The notes under the pieces were generated by a model. That model ran no database searches and was not told the origin of the DNA. It saw nothing but the letters and a program-made list of their open reading frames with translations. Below, in pieces: positions 11,956 through 24,320 of a stretch of 64,000 nucleotides of DNA. Made by a program: the position numbers and the translations under genes. Each line of letters opens with the position of its first letter. Positions within the stretch are counted from its first letter, which is position 1. The stretch covers positions 50,118,950 through 50,182,949 of the forward strand of contig NC_083348.1 in NCBI RefSeq assembly GCF_019175385.1, written 5' to 3'. The DNA comes from Lycium barbarum (taxonomy: Eukaryota; Streptophyta; Magnoliopsida; Solanales; Solanaceae).

Positions 11956-14175
11956 TCACAAATCAACATAATCAAACAAAGAATTTGCATTACCTGAAGG
12001 TACTGGAAATAGGTGAGGATACTTTTTCATCATCTGCTCCTCAGCCTCCCAGGTTAATTCCTCGCGGTTCTTATTCCGCCACAGCACTTTAACAGAAGCC
12101 ACATCTTTATTCCGCAACTTTCTTACCTGACGATCCAATATGGCTATAGGTTGTTCTTCATAAAATAGCTCCTCGGTGACCTGTATATCTTCTGTAGGAA
12201 AAATTCTGGAAGGGTCACCAATATATTTATGAAGCATAGGAACATGGGATACCGGGTGTACCGCTCCCAAATCAGCTGGCAAATCCAACTCATAGGCCAC
12301 TTTGCCTATTTTGCGAACAATCTGCTAAGGCCCAATATATCTCGAACTGAGCTTTCCTTTCTTGCCAAATCTCATAACGCCTTTCATAGGTGACTCTTTC
12401 AGAAACACCCAATCGCCAATCTGGAACTCTAACGGTCGACGTCGTTTATCAGCATAAGATTTTTGTCGACTCGGGGCCGCTAATAGTCGCTCTCGAATCG
12501 GTTTCACTTTATCGACTGCTTGCTGGATCACATCTGGACCAATTAACTGAATCTCACCCACGACCAACCAACCAATCGGAGATTTGCTTTTCCTGCCATA
12601 CAAAGCCTCATATGGTGCCATCTGAATACTGGAGTGATAACGATTTTTATTATAAACAAATTCACTTAGCGACAATGATCACCCCAACAACCTCTAAAAT
12701 CAATAACACAGGCCCATAACATATCTTTCGGTATCTGAATAGCACACTCGGCCTGTCCGTCGGACTGAGGATGAAATATTGTGTTATGACCCATCTGAGT
12801 CTCCAGTCCTTCCTGGGACGAACTTCAGAAGTTAGCTGTAAACTGAGCACCTCAGTCGGTTATAATAGATATAGGAATCCCGTGAAGTCTTATTATCTCA
12901 TTAATATACACTCTGTCATAACCTTCAGCCGAACAAGTAGTCCTGACTGGAAGAAAATGGGCTGATTTCATTAATCTATCAACAATACTCCGAATAGAAT
13001 CGTATCCGCATTGAGTGCGCGGTAAGCCTATAATGAAGTTCATGCGAATCGTTCCTCGTTCCCAAACTGAAGTTTCTAATTCCTGAAGCAATCTGCCGGG
13101 CCTTTGATACTCGATCTTGACTAACTGACAATTTGGGCATTGGCCAACAAACTCTGCAGTGTCCCTTATTCATACCATCCCATCAGCATAAATATTTAAA
13201 ATCATGATACATTTTTGTGGATTCAGAATAAACAGAATGTCGAACATTTTGTACTTCGCCCATAATTAATCATCACAGCCCTGCAACGTCAGGCACACAT
13301 AATCTGCCTCCGTAAAATAATACCCCTTTTCAGACGAAATTTCAAACTAAGTCTTTTCTTTATCAAAGGTCCTGTCTTTGTACTGTACCAACATAAGACT
13401 ATCAAATCGGCGCTATTTTACCTCTTCCATAATTGATGACTCAGCAATTTCTCGAACAGAAATTCCAGTATCTCCAGAATCTGTCCAACGGGCTCCGAAG
13501 CTGGCAAATTGATAAATTTCCACGAACCAATTCTTTCTCATCAAACTGTACATCAGTCAAACTACCCATGGACTTACGGCTAAGTGCATTAGCTACCACA
13601 TTGGCTTTTCCGGGATGATATAGAATATCGACATCATAATCTTTCAATAATTCCAGCCATTTATGCCGCAGATTTAGCTCCCTTTTGCTTAAAAATATAC
13701 TGGGGCTCTTATGGTCCGTATAAATACCAGCGTAGACCCCATGTAAGTAATGCCGCCACATTCTCAAAACATGAATCGCCGCGGCTAATTCCAGATTATG
13801 TATGGGATAATTTCCTTCGTGCGATTTGAACTGCCGGGGAGCTTAGGCCATAACTTGACTGTGCTGCACTAATTCATAATCTATCCCAATACCAAAAGCA
13901 TCATAATAAGTAACATACCCGGCTGGCCCTTCAGGAAGAGCTAGACTGGAGTTGAAATTAATTTTTTTCCTCCGGTACTGGAAACTGTATTCACACGTAC
14001 CGGTTCACTGAAATTTCACGGCCTTCTGAGTTAACTTCATTAATAGTGCCGTAATAGAAGCAAAGTCCTTCACCACTTTTCTGTAATACCTGGCTAATCC
14101 TCAAAAACCGCGTATTTCGGTCTATGTCGAAGACCTAGGCCAACTTTTGATCGCTTCAATCTTCTGTGTGTCAAT
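11956..14175 (-). pseudogene. element B pol remnant: RT end, RNase H, integrase, chromodomain
   Basis: Read on the minus strand from 14175. The end of RT comes first (KIEAIKSW-like, then FASITALLMKLTQKAVKF near 14040). RNase H lies at 13920-13441 (NYPIHNLELAAAIHVLRMW, YTDHKS, RHKWLELLKDYD, HPGKANVVANALSRK). A degraded integrase N-terminus follows at 13440-13100. The integrase core lies at 13091-12325 (IIGLPRTQCGYDSI, then ISIITD followed by a stop, then SEFVYNKNRYHSS). The C-terminus and chromodomain lie at 12300-11956 (PIAILDRQVRKLRNKDVAS, LTWEAEEQMMKKYPHLF). Several frameshifts and stops separate the pieces, so no enzyme could be made. The upstream end is a sharp junction: RT homology stops at about 14175 and non-coding leader begins. 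Confidence 0.85.
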
Positions 14176-14861
14176 TGTTTCTATTTCTACTTATTTTACT
14201 TCACTTTCCTCTGCTCCCCCTCTTTTGGGGTTGTGCTTATACCGTATCCATGTTTTTCCTTTGTAATCTATAACTTGATTACCTTCGTACGAGATCTTAA
14301 CAAAATTACGAAGTGATGAAATTCTCATTCATAAAGTACAAATCTTATCTGATAGCTGGCACTCGAATAATTTAATTAATATAGCAATTTATCCTTTAAT
14401 AATCACATCCTTCCTTCATACCCGTTCCTTATCCGTCGTTCTATTTTCTCGATAGTCAAATTACTTAATATTCGCATGATTCAGCATTCCATGCCATAGG
14501 TTTTTTTTTTCTTTTGCCCTGCATTATTACATTCCAGTTCGTTTTTCGCAAGTAATTTCGTGCTTTGCCCGTCGACTCTTTTAGAAGCTCTGCTTAATTA
14601 CGTTTCTTACGGTTCACTTTTGCTAACACTTTGATCTCTTTACCTTCCACTCAATTATTCTCTTTTCCTTCCAAAATATTGTCGTATTAGCATCTTCCAA
14701 TCTCAACCCATAGCAAAACCAATATATGTTTATCTCGTAACATCTGTATCATACCTTTCACTTTGTCTCATAAATTCTATTCTGTTAATGTCTCCCATAT
14801 ATTATAACGCTGACTATTAAGGTTCACTAAGAGATCGACATAGTCATAAATGGGGAGTCCT

Positions 14862-14868
<7 letters not shown>

Positions 14869-14915
<47 letters not shown>
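14869..14915. repeat. (TA)n microsatellite
   Basis: A near-pure TA dinucleotide run. A second run lies at 15605-15657 in the same leader. Translated (TA)n gives long IYIYIY frames that are not proteins. Confidence 0.95.
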
Positions 14916-14918
<3 letters not shown>

Positions 14919-15136
14919 TAGCATTTCTTTTACAAAGCGTCTTCAATCATCTGTTCAAACTCATTCTAATTCTGGAGCTGCGTTGCTCTTTCTCCCTTTT
15001 TCACTAATCTAATCCGTCTCAGCCCAAGCGACCTTTATAAAGTTTCTAATCACTCCACATACTCTAATTTCCTTTTTGGTTACTCCAAATTTCCTATTTG
15101 TCTCTTATGTCCATATTTGCGAAAATTTTTGTACAT

Positions 15137-15187
15137 TTCCCAGGGGATCACCCATCCCAGAATTGCTCTGGCCCTGGCACGCTTAAC
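15137..15187 (-). other. 5S rRNA-derived segment in element B
   Basis: On the minus strand this reads GTTAAGCGTGC, then GGGATGGGTGA, then CCCTGGGAA, in the order and spacing of the 3' half of plant 5S rRNA (roughly nucleotides 48-98). By eye about 41 of 51 positions agree with the plant 5S consensus as I know it. The region corresponds to the Pol III internal control region (A box, intermediate element, C box). It is not a 5S gene: the 5' half and the 3' end are missing. Confidence 0.75.
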
Positions 15188-15599
15188 CTTACAACTTTAA
15201 TGCATTTAGACACGTTAAGGCCGGTATAATTGCATCAATTTCCTCGCACGACTTTTATCACGTAATTTAAGGCAAATCAGGGTCTTAACAACTTTCAAAA
15301 CGTTCTCGTAGCAGGTCCCACCCCGATCTAGAGAGAATTCTTTTACTTTTCTGACTATATAGTCACCGTGTCGCCCCCTGTAAATCCTCTATATTTTTCT
15401 CCTCATGCATATACATATATAATTTTAAACAGCCCACAAATTTAAGTTTTTATTCTACAAATTCCATCTCCAATTAGTCGATGAAGGCTGATAAAATATT
15501 ACTGTAAGGCATTCTCCAACCACCAGCAAAATAACACTAAAATCCGACGAACATCGCGAAATCCGTTGGTACTTAATTCACATAATTACCTCCATATTT

Positions 15600-15604
<5 letters not shown>

Positions 15605-15657
<53 letters not shown>
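15605..15657. repeat. (TA)n microsatellite
   Basis: A near-pure TA dinucleotide run of about 53 bp. Confidence 0.95.
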
Positions 15658-15661
<4 letters not shown>

Positions 15662-16535
15662 AGTCGTAAGCGAATCATTCAATTCCCAACTGCCTGTTAT
15701 ACATTTAGTATTCTTCAAATGAATCGAAACTTAATCGTTGGACATTTTTACCTTTCACCTAAGCTTTTCTGAAGCAACATGTGGTTGGAACATATTCTGA
15801 TTCATTTAGATAAATTACGAATTTGCTACTCATATATGCTTTCTCGGAATAAAATTTCCCAATCAAGGATAATGCTTCTTACGAATGCCATGGAGGGTAC
15901 CTCTTAACTTTAATCCAACATAACAGATTCACCCTATCGGTATCGACTTTCAGAACATGTTAAGAACTTATATCTCATTTTCCCTCTTTATATTTCTGGA
16001 AAAATTTGGGCAGAGGTTCCTCTATATTTCTTACTATTCCAAAACCTGTACACAGGAAATACCAACCATGCCTCACAGGGCCAACACATATACGTATTTA
16101 TATATCATATCATATCACATCGTAGCCACACAGGGCTAACAATTACAAATAAAAGTATACAGATGTCGAAACTTACCTCACATGCCCATCTTAAACTGCA
16201 CCTGTAATACTTTCTCTTTCAATTTTTCAACTTTGCTTTTCAATCGTACTTCCATACCTTACTCGACATATACCTTTCGTACCTTTGCTGACCTGCGTAC
16301 TTTGTAACTTCCAATATCATCAGTCATTATCTTCTGTCGACGCCGTTCTTTGGCTGAAATCAAAAGTTAGTAGGAAGGAATTAATTTCCTACGGCTGGCT
16401 CTATCGCACGATCTAAGATTCAAAGGAAGGAAACACCCTAAATGTCCTGTAGCCTCCTGTTTATAGGTGTGGTGCACAACACACCGATAAACAAGACTCT
16501 ACTAGACACGGTCTGTAGACATTCCGAGGACAACC

Positions 16536-16547
16536 GCTTTGATACCA
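16536..16547 (-). promoter_or_regulatory. primer binding site of element B
   Basis: On the minus strand TGGTATCAAAGC lies 4 bp inside the 5' LTR. It matches the initiator-Met site apart from an A for G, the same variant as the second primer-site copy in E7. Confidence 0.8.
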
Positions 16548-16551
16548 CTTC

Positions 16552-19500
16552 TGTCATGACCCAGCCCCGTGGGCCGCGACTGGTGCCCTACTTGGGCACC
16601 CAAACGGACATACAAACTAAATCATCATTTTTAAACAGAGTTGAGAACGAATATTATCTTACACGATTGCGCGTACAAAACATTATATTAGAATCAGAAG
16701 AGGCAGCGGAATATACATCGCCGAACATATGCACATATATCAAAAAGCCGGCAAGGCTATCAAATATGTCAAAGGCCGACAAGGCTGTCAAGTGGCACAA
16801 CGGCCCAAAACGCATATACAAATGCACGCCGACAAGGCTGCCACAAACATATACAAAATGCACGCCGACGAGGCTGTCATAACGAATAGAGTCATGCAAA
16901 CACATCCGTACAGAAGTAGGCACACACACCCACAAATACGTCTACAGACCTCTAAACAGACAAACCGAATCATATGGCGGGACAGGGCCCCGCCGTGCCC
17001 CTGAACAAATACATATATACATAGCGAACGAATATATACCAAAATGTGTGCTCTGAAATGAGAAGAGCACTCCAAACAGCAGAAGAGGGTGTCCTAAATG
17101 GGTAGATCACCAAACTGTGCGCCTGTACCTGCGGGCATGAAACGCAGCCCCCGAAGAAAGGGGGTCAGTACGAAATATGTACTGAGTATGCAAAGCAGAA
17201 TATACAGAAAGCAAATCTGAGACATAAACGAAATGGAAGTACCAAACATAAGTGCAAATCCAACATATCAAAATTTACTTACTTTCAAAAATATGTAAGT
17301 AATGCATAGGGTACAGAAGAATATGGTCGCCCACCCGTCGATGGCGCCATAACACAGCATAACACCAGAAAGTTTCAAATCTCCGTATCCCCGTCACATA
17401 TCACATCACAACATAACGCCATACACAGCATACCACCAAATATAGGTGGAACCCGACCCTCTTTTGCGAGTAGCTCGGTGAACCATAAACACAGCATAAC
17501 TCCGGAGTATATCAAAATGCGCACGACAACAGAACCGGCCCGGGACTCGGCGAAAGGAATAACAGAATGCACGAGTAGAGTCGTGAGTAGTCATATGCAT
17601 AAAATCATTATCATAAATTCAAACATAAGTAAAATGATCATATTTGAAATCGGAATAATAATCATACCAAATTCTTTCAAAGATTCTCTGAATTACATAA
17701 AGGAAAGTTGCGGGACCCACGGACGGGTATTTACCCAAGTCGGGCCAGCCTATGGAAAACATACGTATCATACATAATGCAAACTTTTATAAAAATATTG
17801 GAACAATCCGACCATTTATGTGAAATGTATGGCATTCAGAAATTTCGAAGTTCTTTAATGTGAAACCTTTTTGCGCAAAGTTCGGAAAGCGATTATTTCA
17901 AATACATAAGGGTTCATATTTCGTCAAATCATACATAAGAGTACCAAGGAACATATATAGATCATATCATGCTCGGATTTCGGATTTGGAATTTCCTTAA
18001 GGCTCTAATCTAGCCTATGTAAAACTAAGAAATGCCAAAAAGAAGGGAGGTTGCTTTACATACCTCGTACGCACTCCAAGATGGCCAATCTAAAGTAAAT
18101 TCCAATCTACGCCTCGAGCTCCCCAAGGTCTACAAATATGCCAACGAATATCCAATATTAAACATAGGCACATAAGCCATTTATTCCAACTAACATTAAA
18201 TTCTACAGAAAATTCGGCAGCATTTCCCCTGTAAATAGGCCATCCCGAGAATTTAACTCGCTCAAAATCAACAACAACAACCACAATAACCAACCTAGCA
18301 ACATCGATAATCAATTCGAAAGGCAAAATAATAATAGTAGCTCTCTTTTACACCATTCGACAACTTTCCAATTATTCAATTCAATGGCTTACTTTCAAGC
18401 CACATTATCGTTCGTACATTCGATTATTAACCCAAACTCATACTAACAACATTCGAGAACATTCTAAACAATTCACATAATGTTTCCAACAATCCACAAT
18501 TTCTCCAAATATTTGGCCGAAAACAGCCCCTACCCGTGAGCAGCCCACTGGGCACACTTCCGACTTTCAATTCATGGTTTGTATCACAATTCACAATATA
18601 ACGATACCATTTTCATAAAATACACAAATTACATCAACGCACAATAACCCTAAAATCAGCCCGTACAATCTCAACATCAATCTTAAGTCATTAAATGCTC
18701 AATTCCAAACTAGAATTCGTAACGACGACACGAAAGCGCTTAAGCGATAATAATGCGATATTCGGCATAATCTATGACCCACATTCGTTCACACTAGACA
18801 TATTCATATGTTAATGGTTCTCATATATAAGGATTGCATTAAATGCACAAAGTTCTCCAAATCAGTCCGCAACGCTTACTATATCAATTCGGAACATTTA
18901 ACACTCATTTCCAACATACAAATCATCACAACAACCATTACGACGCTAAGCGATATTAATTCATTCTTTGCTACCATTTGGAGGCTATATACACGGCTAC
19001 ACTACACATATACATGTATCGATGATTTTTATTCTCTTCTCCACTCTACGACAATCAATATGCTACAAGCAATTAATTCATCAACCCAATACCACACCAC
19101 ACACATATACTTCACACGGTCAACACACCCAACACAAGACCCAACTTCAACATTTCATATTTCATGATTTTTATCCATTTTAGCATACTACAATATGCAT
19201 ACAACATTTATAACTCCAAAAACAAGATTAGAACTCACCTTTATTCTCCAATCCACCCATAGGCTAGGGTTTGCAAATGGGCAAAATAAATGGTTGGATG
19301 ACCCAAACGATACTTCCACGCCACTTAGGGACCTCAATATAGTGGGTTTGAACCAAAGAATTATTTTTGGGAAGGCTAAAATTGAGGGTTGGTTTTCTTG
19401 GTTTCTAGCCGTGAGCCTCCATGGCTTCAACTTTGCTCTTCCTTTTTTTTTTCTAAGTGTTGGAATGACAAGAAGATGACTTGAAAGTCATCTTTTTAAG

Positions 19501-19808
19501 TTCCACAAAAATTGCTCCATGTGTCCTTGGGCCCACACATGTGTTGGACCAATTAAATTGGCCACAACAATGTGTGGGGACCACTTCAATCCACACATTT
19601 TTTTTTTGCAAGACTTTTAATTTCCAAATTATGAATTTTGGTCCCAAATTTTCCTAAGTGTTCAATGCCAACAATTTCATATACAACTTATGTCTCAAAA
19701 TAAAATCGAAGGTCAAAAGTCCCGACTTCAAATCCCGGAATAGTCTTGGCCTTAAATTATCATAGTTAATCCGGGTTGTCCCAATGTATAAAAATACGGG
19801 ACGTAACA
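16552..19808 (-). repeat. element B 5' LTR
   Basis: Partner of 8594-11852, 3.26 kb. In element orientation it starts TGTTACGTCCCG and ends GTCATGACA, one change from the family end GTCACGACA. Hairpin motifs lie at 17129-17184. Confidence 0.9.
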
Positions 19809-20478
19809 TTATTCCCTATATTTTTTATTTTATTCTAGTTGACTAAGCTCGGGAGGGGACTCGGGGATTAGCTTGAGGCGTAAATAAGGTATGTAAGGCA
19901 AAGCTTTCTTCCTTTGGCATGATTTTTGTTGTTATTCATTCTATAAGTACTCCATATGATTCCATTCTTAGACGAGTAAGGTCTAGATATTTCTTGTGAT
20001 GGCTTATTGATATTGTGCTCCTATTCTGCTCCGAAGGGAACACCCATAAGGTGCCAAGTTGAGTTGTGTATATGGTTTTACTAAAGATTTCGAGGAAATG
20101 AGTTTTATACTAAAGGAAACATAAAGTTTGATTTTCAAAACCACTCCGAAAGGGGTGAGAGATTTTACTACTTTATTTCATTTACGATTTATGTTTGCAT
20201 TCCATAGTATCATCCCTTTGTATTGATATGATCATTTATTCTTTGGGTAAAGCAATAAGATGAAATTGAGTAGAATATAAGTAGTAAGAATTTCATAACA
20301 ATTCTACCCTCAAACCTGGAAGTATGTCCTTCTAAGTCTAATGAGATACAAAGTTGATAACTTCTTATGAACGACTAAGGTTAATAACTGGATTGTGACG
20401 AATTGATTAGTGAATTATGATATGAATTTAAATTGATATTTGTGGATTGAGTTTGTGTTGATATGATGGTGATATTAA

Positions 20479-20646
20479 GCCGGAAGCGGCTGCCCGAAGG
20501 GGCCATCATTATTATGCCGGAAGCGGCTGCCCAAAGGGGCCATCATTATTATGCCGGAAATAACCATCCGAAAGGACTATTGTGATACTATCCGGAAGCG
20601 GCTGTCCGAAGGGACCATTCTGTTAACATGTCGGAAGCAGCATGTG
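20479..20646 (+). repeat. GCCGGAAGCGGC tandem repeat, 3' LTR copy
   Basis: There are four ~37-39-bp units plus a partial one. The first two are nearly identical to each other, pointing to a recent duplication of one unit relative to the 5' LTR. Confidence 0.8.
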
Positions 20647-22589
20647 TGTTGAATTGCATTATTTACTTAAAGATTGTTTTGAGACTTCGTGTGCACATTT
20701 ATGTTTCTTCCAGCTAAGGCTGCAGGTATTGAGTTAGATAGTGATTTCTTCTCTCCTAAGTCAAATTATGATTGTGATTTGTTACCACCTTACATACTCA
20801 GTACATTTTCCGTACTGACATCCTTTTGCCTGGGGACGCTGCGTTCATGCCCGCAACCCCAGATTGTTTGGCAGGTTAAGTGTATAGCTAGGATGCTTGG
20901 ATGTCAGCTGGGATTGGATAGTTCCACCTCATTCTGGAGTTGTGCTGAGTCATGTATAGATATGTATGATTATGTGTATGTCAGGGCCCTGTCCTGACTC
21001 ATAATGTTCAGTTTACTTCTTAGAGACTTCTGCAGACAGTGTCCTGTGATATGTTTGTCGAGATGTCGACAAAGTGATGTTAGTTGAGTCATTTGTGGAT
21101 TTTAAAAGAGTATGTATTTTAGATGATTTCAATTGGTTTAAAGTACTTATTTGATTGAAAGTTTTCATAATCGTTATAAATATAATGATTTCTATTTTGA
21201 AAAGTATTATGTTCTTAAAAGTTTTTGAAATGACAGGTTTTGATAGAGCGAATGTCTGAGGGTTCGCTCGACTCTGATAAGAGTCGGGTGTCCCTCATGC
21301 CCTACCATTGTTAGGGTGTGACAATAAAGAAGTTCAAGTGAGCACATTTTGGGCGGTCCATTTGACAGACCAATTTGACGGAGTGTCAAATTTTCTACGG
21401 TCCGTCAAAGTGACCGCAAAAAGTAAGTCGGTGGCTGACTTTTTGATGTTATAAATTTGACCCAAGGTTCATTTTTCACCATTTCCACCTCAAAATTCGT
21501 CCAAATACTCTCCAAAACCCTCTTCTCAAGTTCATATGCTAATCAAGGTCAAACCTAAGAGGATCAAAAGATTCAAGTGCAAGAAAGCTTACTAGGGTTT
21601 GTAGAGTTCAAGAATTCCTTTAGTGTTGAAGTTGGAGATTTCACTCTAGTGGAATAATTTGATCCAAGGCTTGTTCTTGTGTGATTAAGGTAAGTTTTCA
21701 CATCTATTGGATGTTGTTAAGGTTGTTTGATTGTTATACAATTTGGTTGAAGAAGGAAAATGAAAAGAGAGTTCAAATATGAATTTGAGGATATTTTTAG
21801 CTATAAATTAACTTGAGTTATAATTTTTGGCATGGTATGAGTGGTAATAATGATGATGAGGAAGAGTTGTATACAAGTGTATATGGTGTTGTGTTGAAAT
21901 TATTGTTATGGTTTGATTATGAAAAGGAGTTTTGGCCGTTGAATGGAGCATGACTTCAATGAAGTCTCTTAATTATGGTATTGTTGATGATGTTATTGTT
22001 GATTGGGAGTTGTTGTGGAATTTGGTAGAAGTACATGAAATAGGGGAAATGCTGCCCAATTTTCGCTAGCTCACAAATTACTCTAGTTTGAACTTAAGAG
22101 TGTTTTTAAGACTTAACCTTTGTATGAATCCTCTTGAATGTAGATTTGCGGGCTTGGGAGGAGAACGTTAAGTAACTAAGGAGACGTAAAGGTATGTTAA
22201 GGCTAACCCTTTCTTTCCAATGGCATGATTTCCTTGTTGTGAATCCATCTAAGATATCCGTAATGTCCTATTATTAGAAAATGATACAAGCTCATGACTT
22301 TCAAGAATATTAAGACATTATTGATAAAAGCTCTTCATAGTGATGATGATAATGATAATGATGATGATGATGGTGATTCCATAACAGAGATCGGGGGTCT
22401 ACCGGCTTTATGCCATCCCGATAGGGTTGTAATGTTTCCTTTGGATACTCTTGTATGTCATATATGTATATAGCTATTTTGTGACACCGAGCTCATATGG
22501 CCGGGTATGATATCTATTGCACCCATACCACGGCAGTTGGGTATGGACAACACCGAGCCTTGTTATGGACGGGTATGGATGACACCGAA

Positions 22590-22591
<2 letters not shown>

Positions 22592-22684
<93 letters not shown>

Positions 22685-22686
22685 AT
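22592..22686. repeat. compound (TA)n(TG)n(GTAT)n microsatellite in LTR-C
   Basis: About 60 bp of TA, then TG repeats, then GTAT repeats. E7's LTRs carry a long TA run in a comparable internal position. Confidence 0.95.
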
Positions 22687-23380
22687 AAAATGTCTCCTTT
22701 AGAGAAAGGTTAAATATGTAAAATAGTCATCTTAAGAGGTATTATGAGGTATATACTGTTCTCTTATTCTTATGTTATCTTCATGCTTTCATCAAGTTGT
22801 TATTCACGCCTTACATACTCAGTACATTGTTAGTACTGACATCTGTTTTTTGGACACTGCATTCATGCCCGCAGGTAGACAGGGAGACAGACTAGACCCC
22901 TAGGCAACTTCATTAGTGATTGCATAGAAGTGCTCCATTTGATCCGGAGCTGCAGTTTAGTTGGTACTTTTCTTTTGTGTACATATTTGGGCATGGCAGG
23001 GTCCGGCCCCGCCTTTATGATATTACATACTCCATGTAGAGGCTTGTAGATAGATGTACACAGCTGGATATCCCATAACCTTATCGGTTTATATTTTGTA
23101 TATCATTTTTAGTAGCCTTGTCGGCTTGTATATATGGGCATAGCTAATGATGTTTATATAGATGTGTCTATTCTCGATGGAACTTGTGTCTTTTGGTTTT
23201 GTGGTGATTAGGAGTTAGCCATGTGGCTCACCTAGATATGATTATGAGAGTATGATAAGAGGTGTTCGGTAGATTAGCTCCGAGTGCCCGTTTTGGCCCT
23301 CCGTTTGGGTCGTGAGAAGTAGCCTCTCGAAGATAAGTACAGACGTCTCCATACCGATCCGTAAGATCAATGAACCTAAA

Positions 23381-23392
23381 GCTCTAATACCA
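23381..23392 (-). promoter_or_regulatory. primer binding site of element D
   Basis: On the minus strand TGGTATTAGAGC lies 5 bp inside the LTR, one base from the initiator-Met site. Confidence 0.75.
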
Positions 23393-23397
23393 ACTCT

Positions 23398-24270
23398 TGC
23401 ACGACCCAACCCGCCATGACTGGCACCCACACTAACTCCTAGTGGGCGAACCAATACGTAGGCCGTCTATTCATTTAAGTCTATTTTTATATTAACCATT
23501 TCAATCAGTTATTAACCATTCCAGCACAAGATAAATCAAATTAAGTCATGCCATAACATAATGAAGTAAATGCGGAAGTCCTAACTATTACAATCCCAAA
23601 ATTCGAAAGTCATTGTACAAGGACTCTAATCCAAAACATGTCTAAGGAATGTAAGCTGTATAAACAAATAACCAACAATGTCTGGAATGGAAATAGACAT
23701 CATAAAAGAAGATCTTCGGGCGACCTGGCATTGATAGAAGCTCACCCTAAATGTGTCAGCAAACTGCCTCAACGCTAGATATGAGGTCCGGTAGCGGTCT
23801 CTGTATCACAATCTTCAGTCAAAAGAATGCAGCAAGGTAGTATCAGTACAAACACTGTGTATCAATAGATATCATAGGCCGACTAAAATTAGTATCATGC
23901 ATAAATCATAAAATCAATAAAATAGACAAGCCAGTCAACAACACATAATCAATTAACCCAGTCAACAATACAACCAAGGATGTTAACAATCAAGTCACCC
24001 AATGATATCAAGAGTGAAACCAACGGAAATAAGTCTACCAGCAATAACCATATACACACTGTACACACATGCTAACTGATGTCATTGCTCAGTAGTCATG
24101 ACCTGCAGGGGACACATCATCTCCATGTAACACTCGTTCCAGATTCACTCCTCGAACCCGAGCTCACAACTAGGCCACATCCTCACCCCCGATCAAATGT
24201 GCCTGTTTATAGCTAGGCCTCATCTTCACCCCTGGTCAAATGAGCCTTTTCACACACACACACACAACAT

Positions 24271-24320
<50 letters not shown>

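Larger units (their letters stand above)
14176..16535 (-). other. element B long non-coding leader
   Basis: This 2.36 kb between the primer site and the RT remnant has no gag or protease similarity in any frame. Near 16000-16140 it matches the leader of element A. At 14980-15310 it matches the post-gag segment of E7, including a 5S rRNA-like stretch. Two (TA)n microsatellites lie at 14869-14915 and 15605-15657. Either gag was replaced by non-coding DNA, or B combines a non-coding element with a pol fragment. Confidence 0.7.
8594..19808 (-). mobile_element. element B: chromovirus with pol remnant and no gag
   Basis: On the plus strand it starts TGTCACGACCC at 8594 and ends GACGTAACA at 19808. 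Flanks are TTAAT (8589-8593) and TTATT (19809-19813), a 5-bp duplication with one change. Elements A's other LTR reads TTAATCCC at this point, confirming the insertion site. LTRs are 8594-11852 and 16552-19808. Sampled stretches differ by about 1%, so it is young. Reading on the minus strand: 5' LTR, primer site, a ~2.4-kb non-coding leader with a 5S-like segment, the end of RT, RNase H, integrase and chromodomain, purine tract, 3' LTR. Gag, protease and most of RT are absent. Confidence 0.9.
3880..21323 (+). mobile_element. element A: non-autonomous LTR retrotransposon in LTR-C
   Basis: The element starts TGTTACACCC at 3880 and ends GGGTGTGACA at 21323. The flanks are GTAAA (3875-3879) and ATAAA (21324-21328), a 5-bp target duplication with one change. 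It has a 5' LTR (3880-6444), an initiator-Met-type primer site, about 1.06 kb of non-coding interior, and a 3' LTR split by element B. No gag or pol remains, so it could only have moved with help from another element. Over sampled stretches its LTRs differ by about 4-5%, older than B inside it. Confidence 0.85.
7507..21323 (+). repeat. element A 3' LTR, split by element B
   Basis: The two parts are 7507-8593 and 19814-21323, together about 2.6 kb, close to the 2.57 kb of the 5' LTR. The extreme 5' end is diverged: the bases after TGTT do not match TGTTACACCC, so the start is approximate. Homology is clear from GGCTTAATGTGAGC at about 7536. Element B interrupts it at 8593/19809. Confidence 0.75.
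3546..23317 (+). mobile_element. LTR-C, split by element A
   Basis: LTR-C is visible as 3546-3879 and 21329-23317. Its first ~170 bp lie left of E1, outside the window. Its start matches, in reverse, the inner part of the solo LTR at 53080-55462: both contain TTCCAACGCAACAAACT and then CATCGGAGTAGA. The 3' end reads GGCCCTCCGTTTGGGTCG then TGAGA, a mutated TGACA. The next 80 bp belong to the leader of element D, so LTR-C is probably a solo LTR inserted in D. It contains two TTTGACGG/CCGTCAAA hairpins (3823-3858 and 21374-21409), a long TA/TG microsatellite at 22592-22686, and the CAGTAC/GTACTG hairpin at 22820-22838. Confidence 0.75.
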
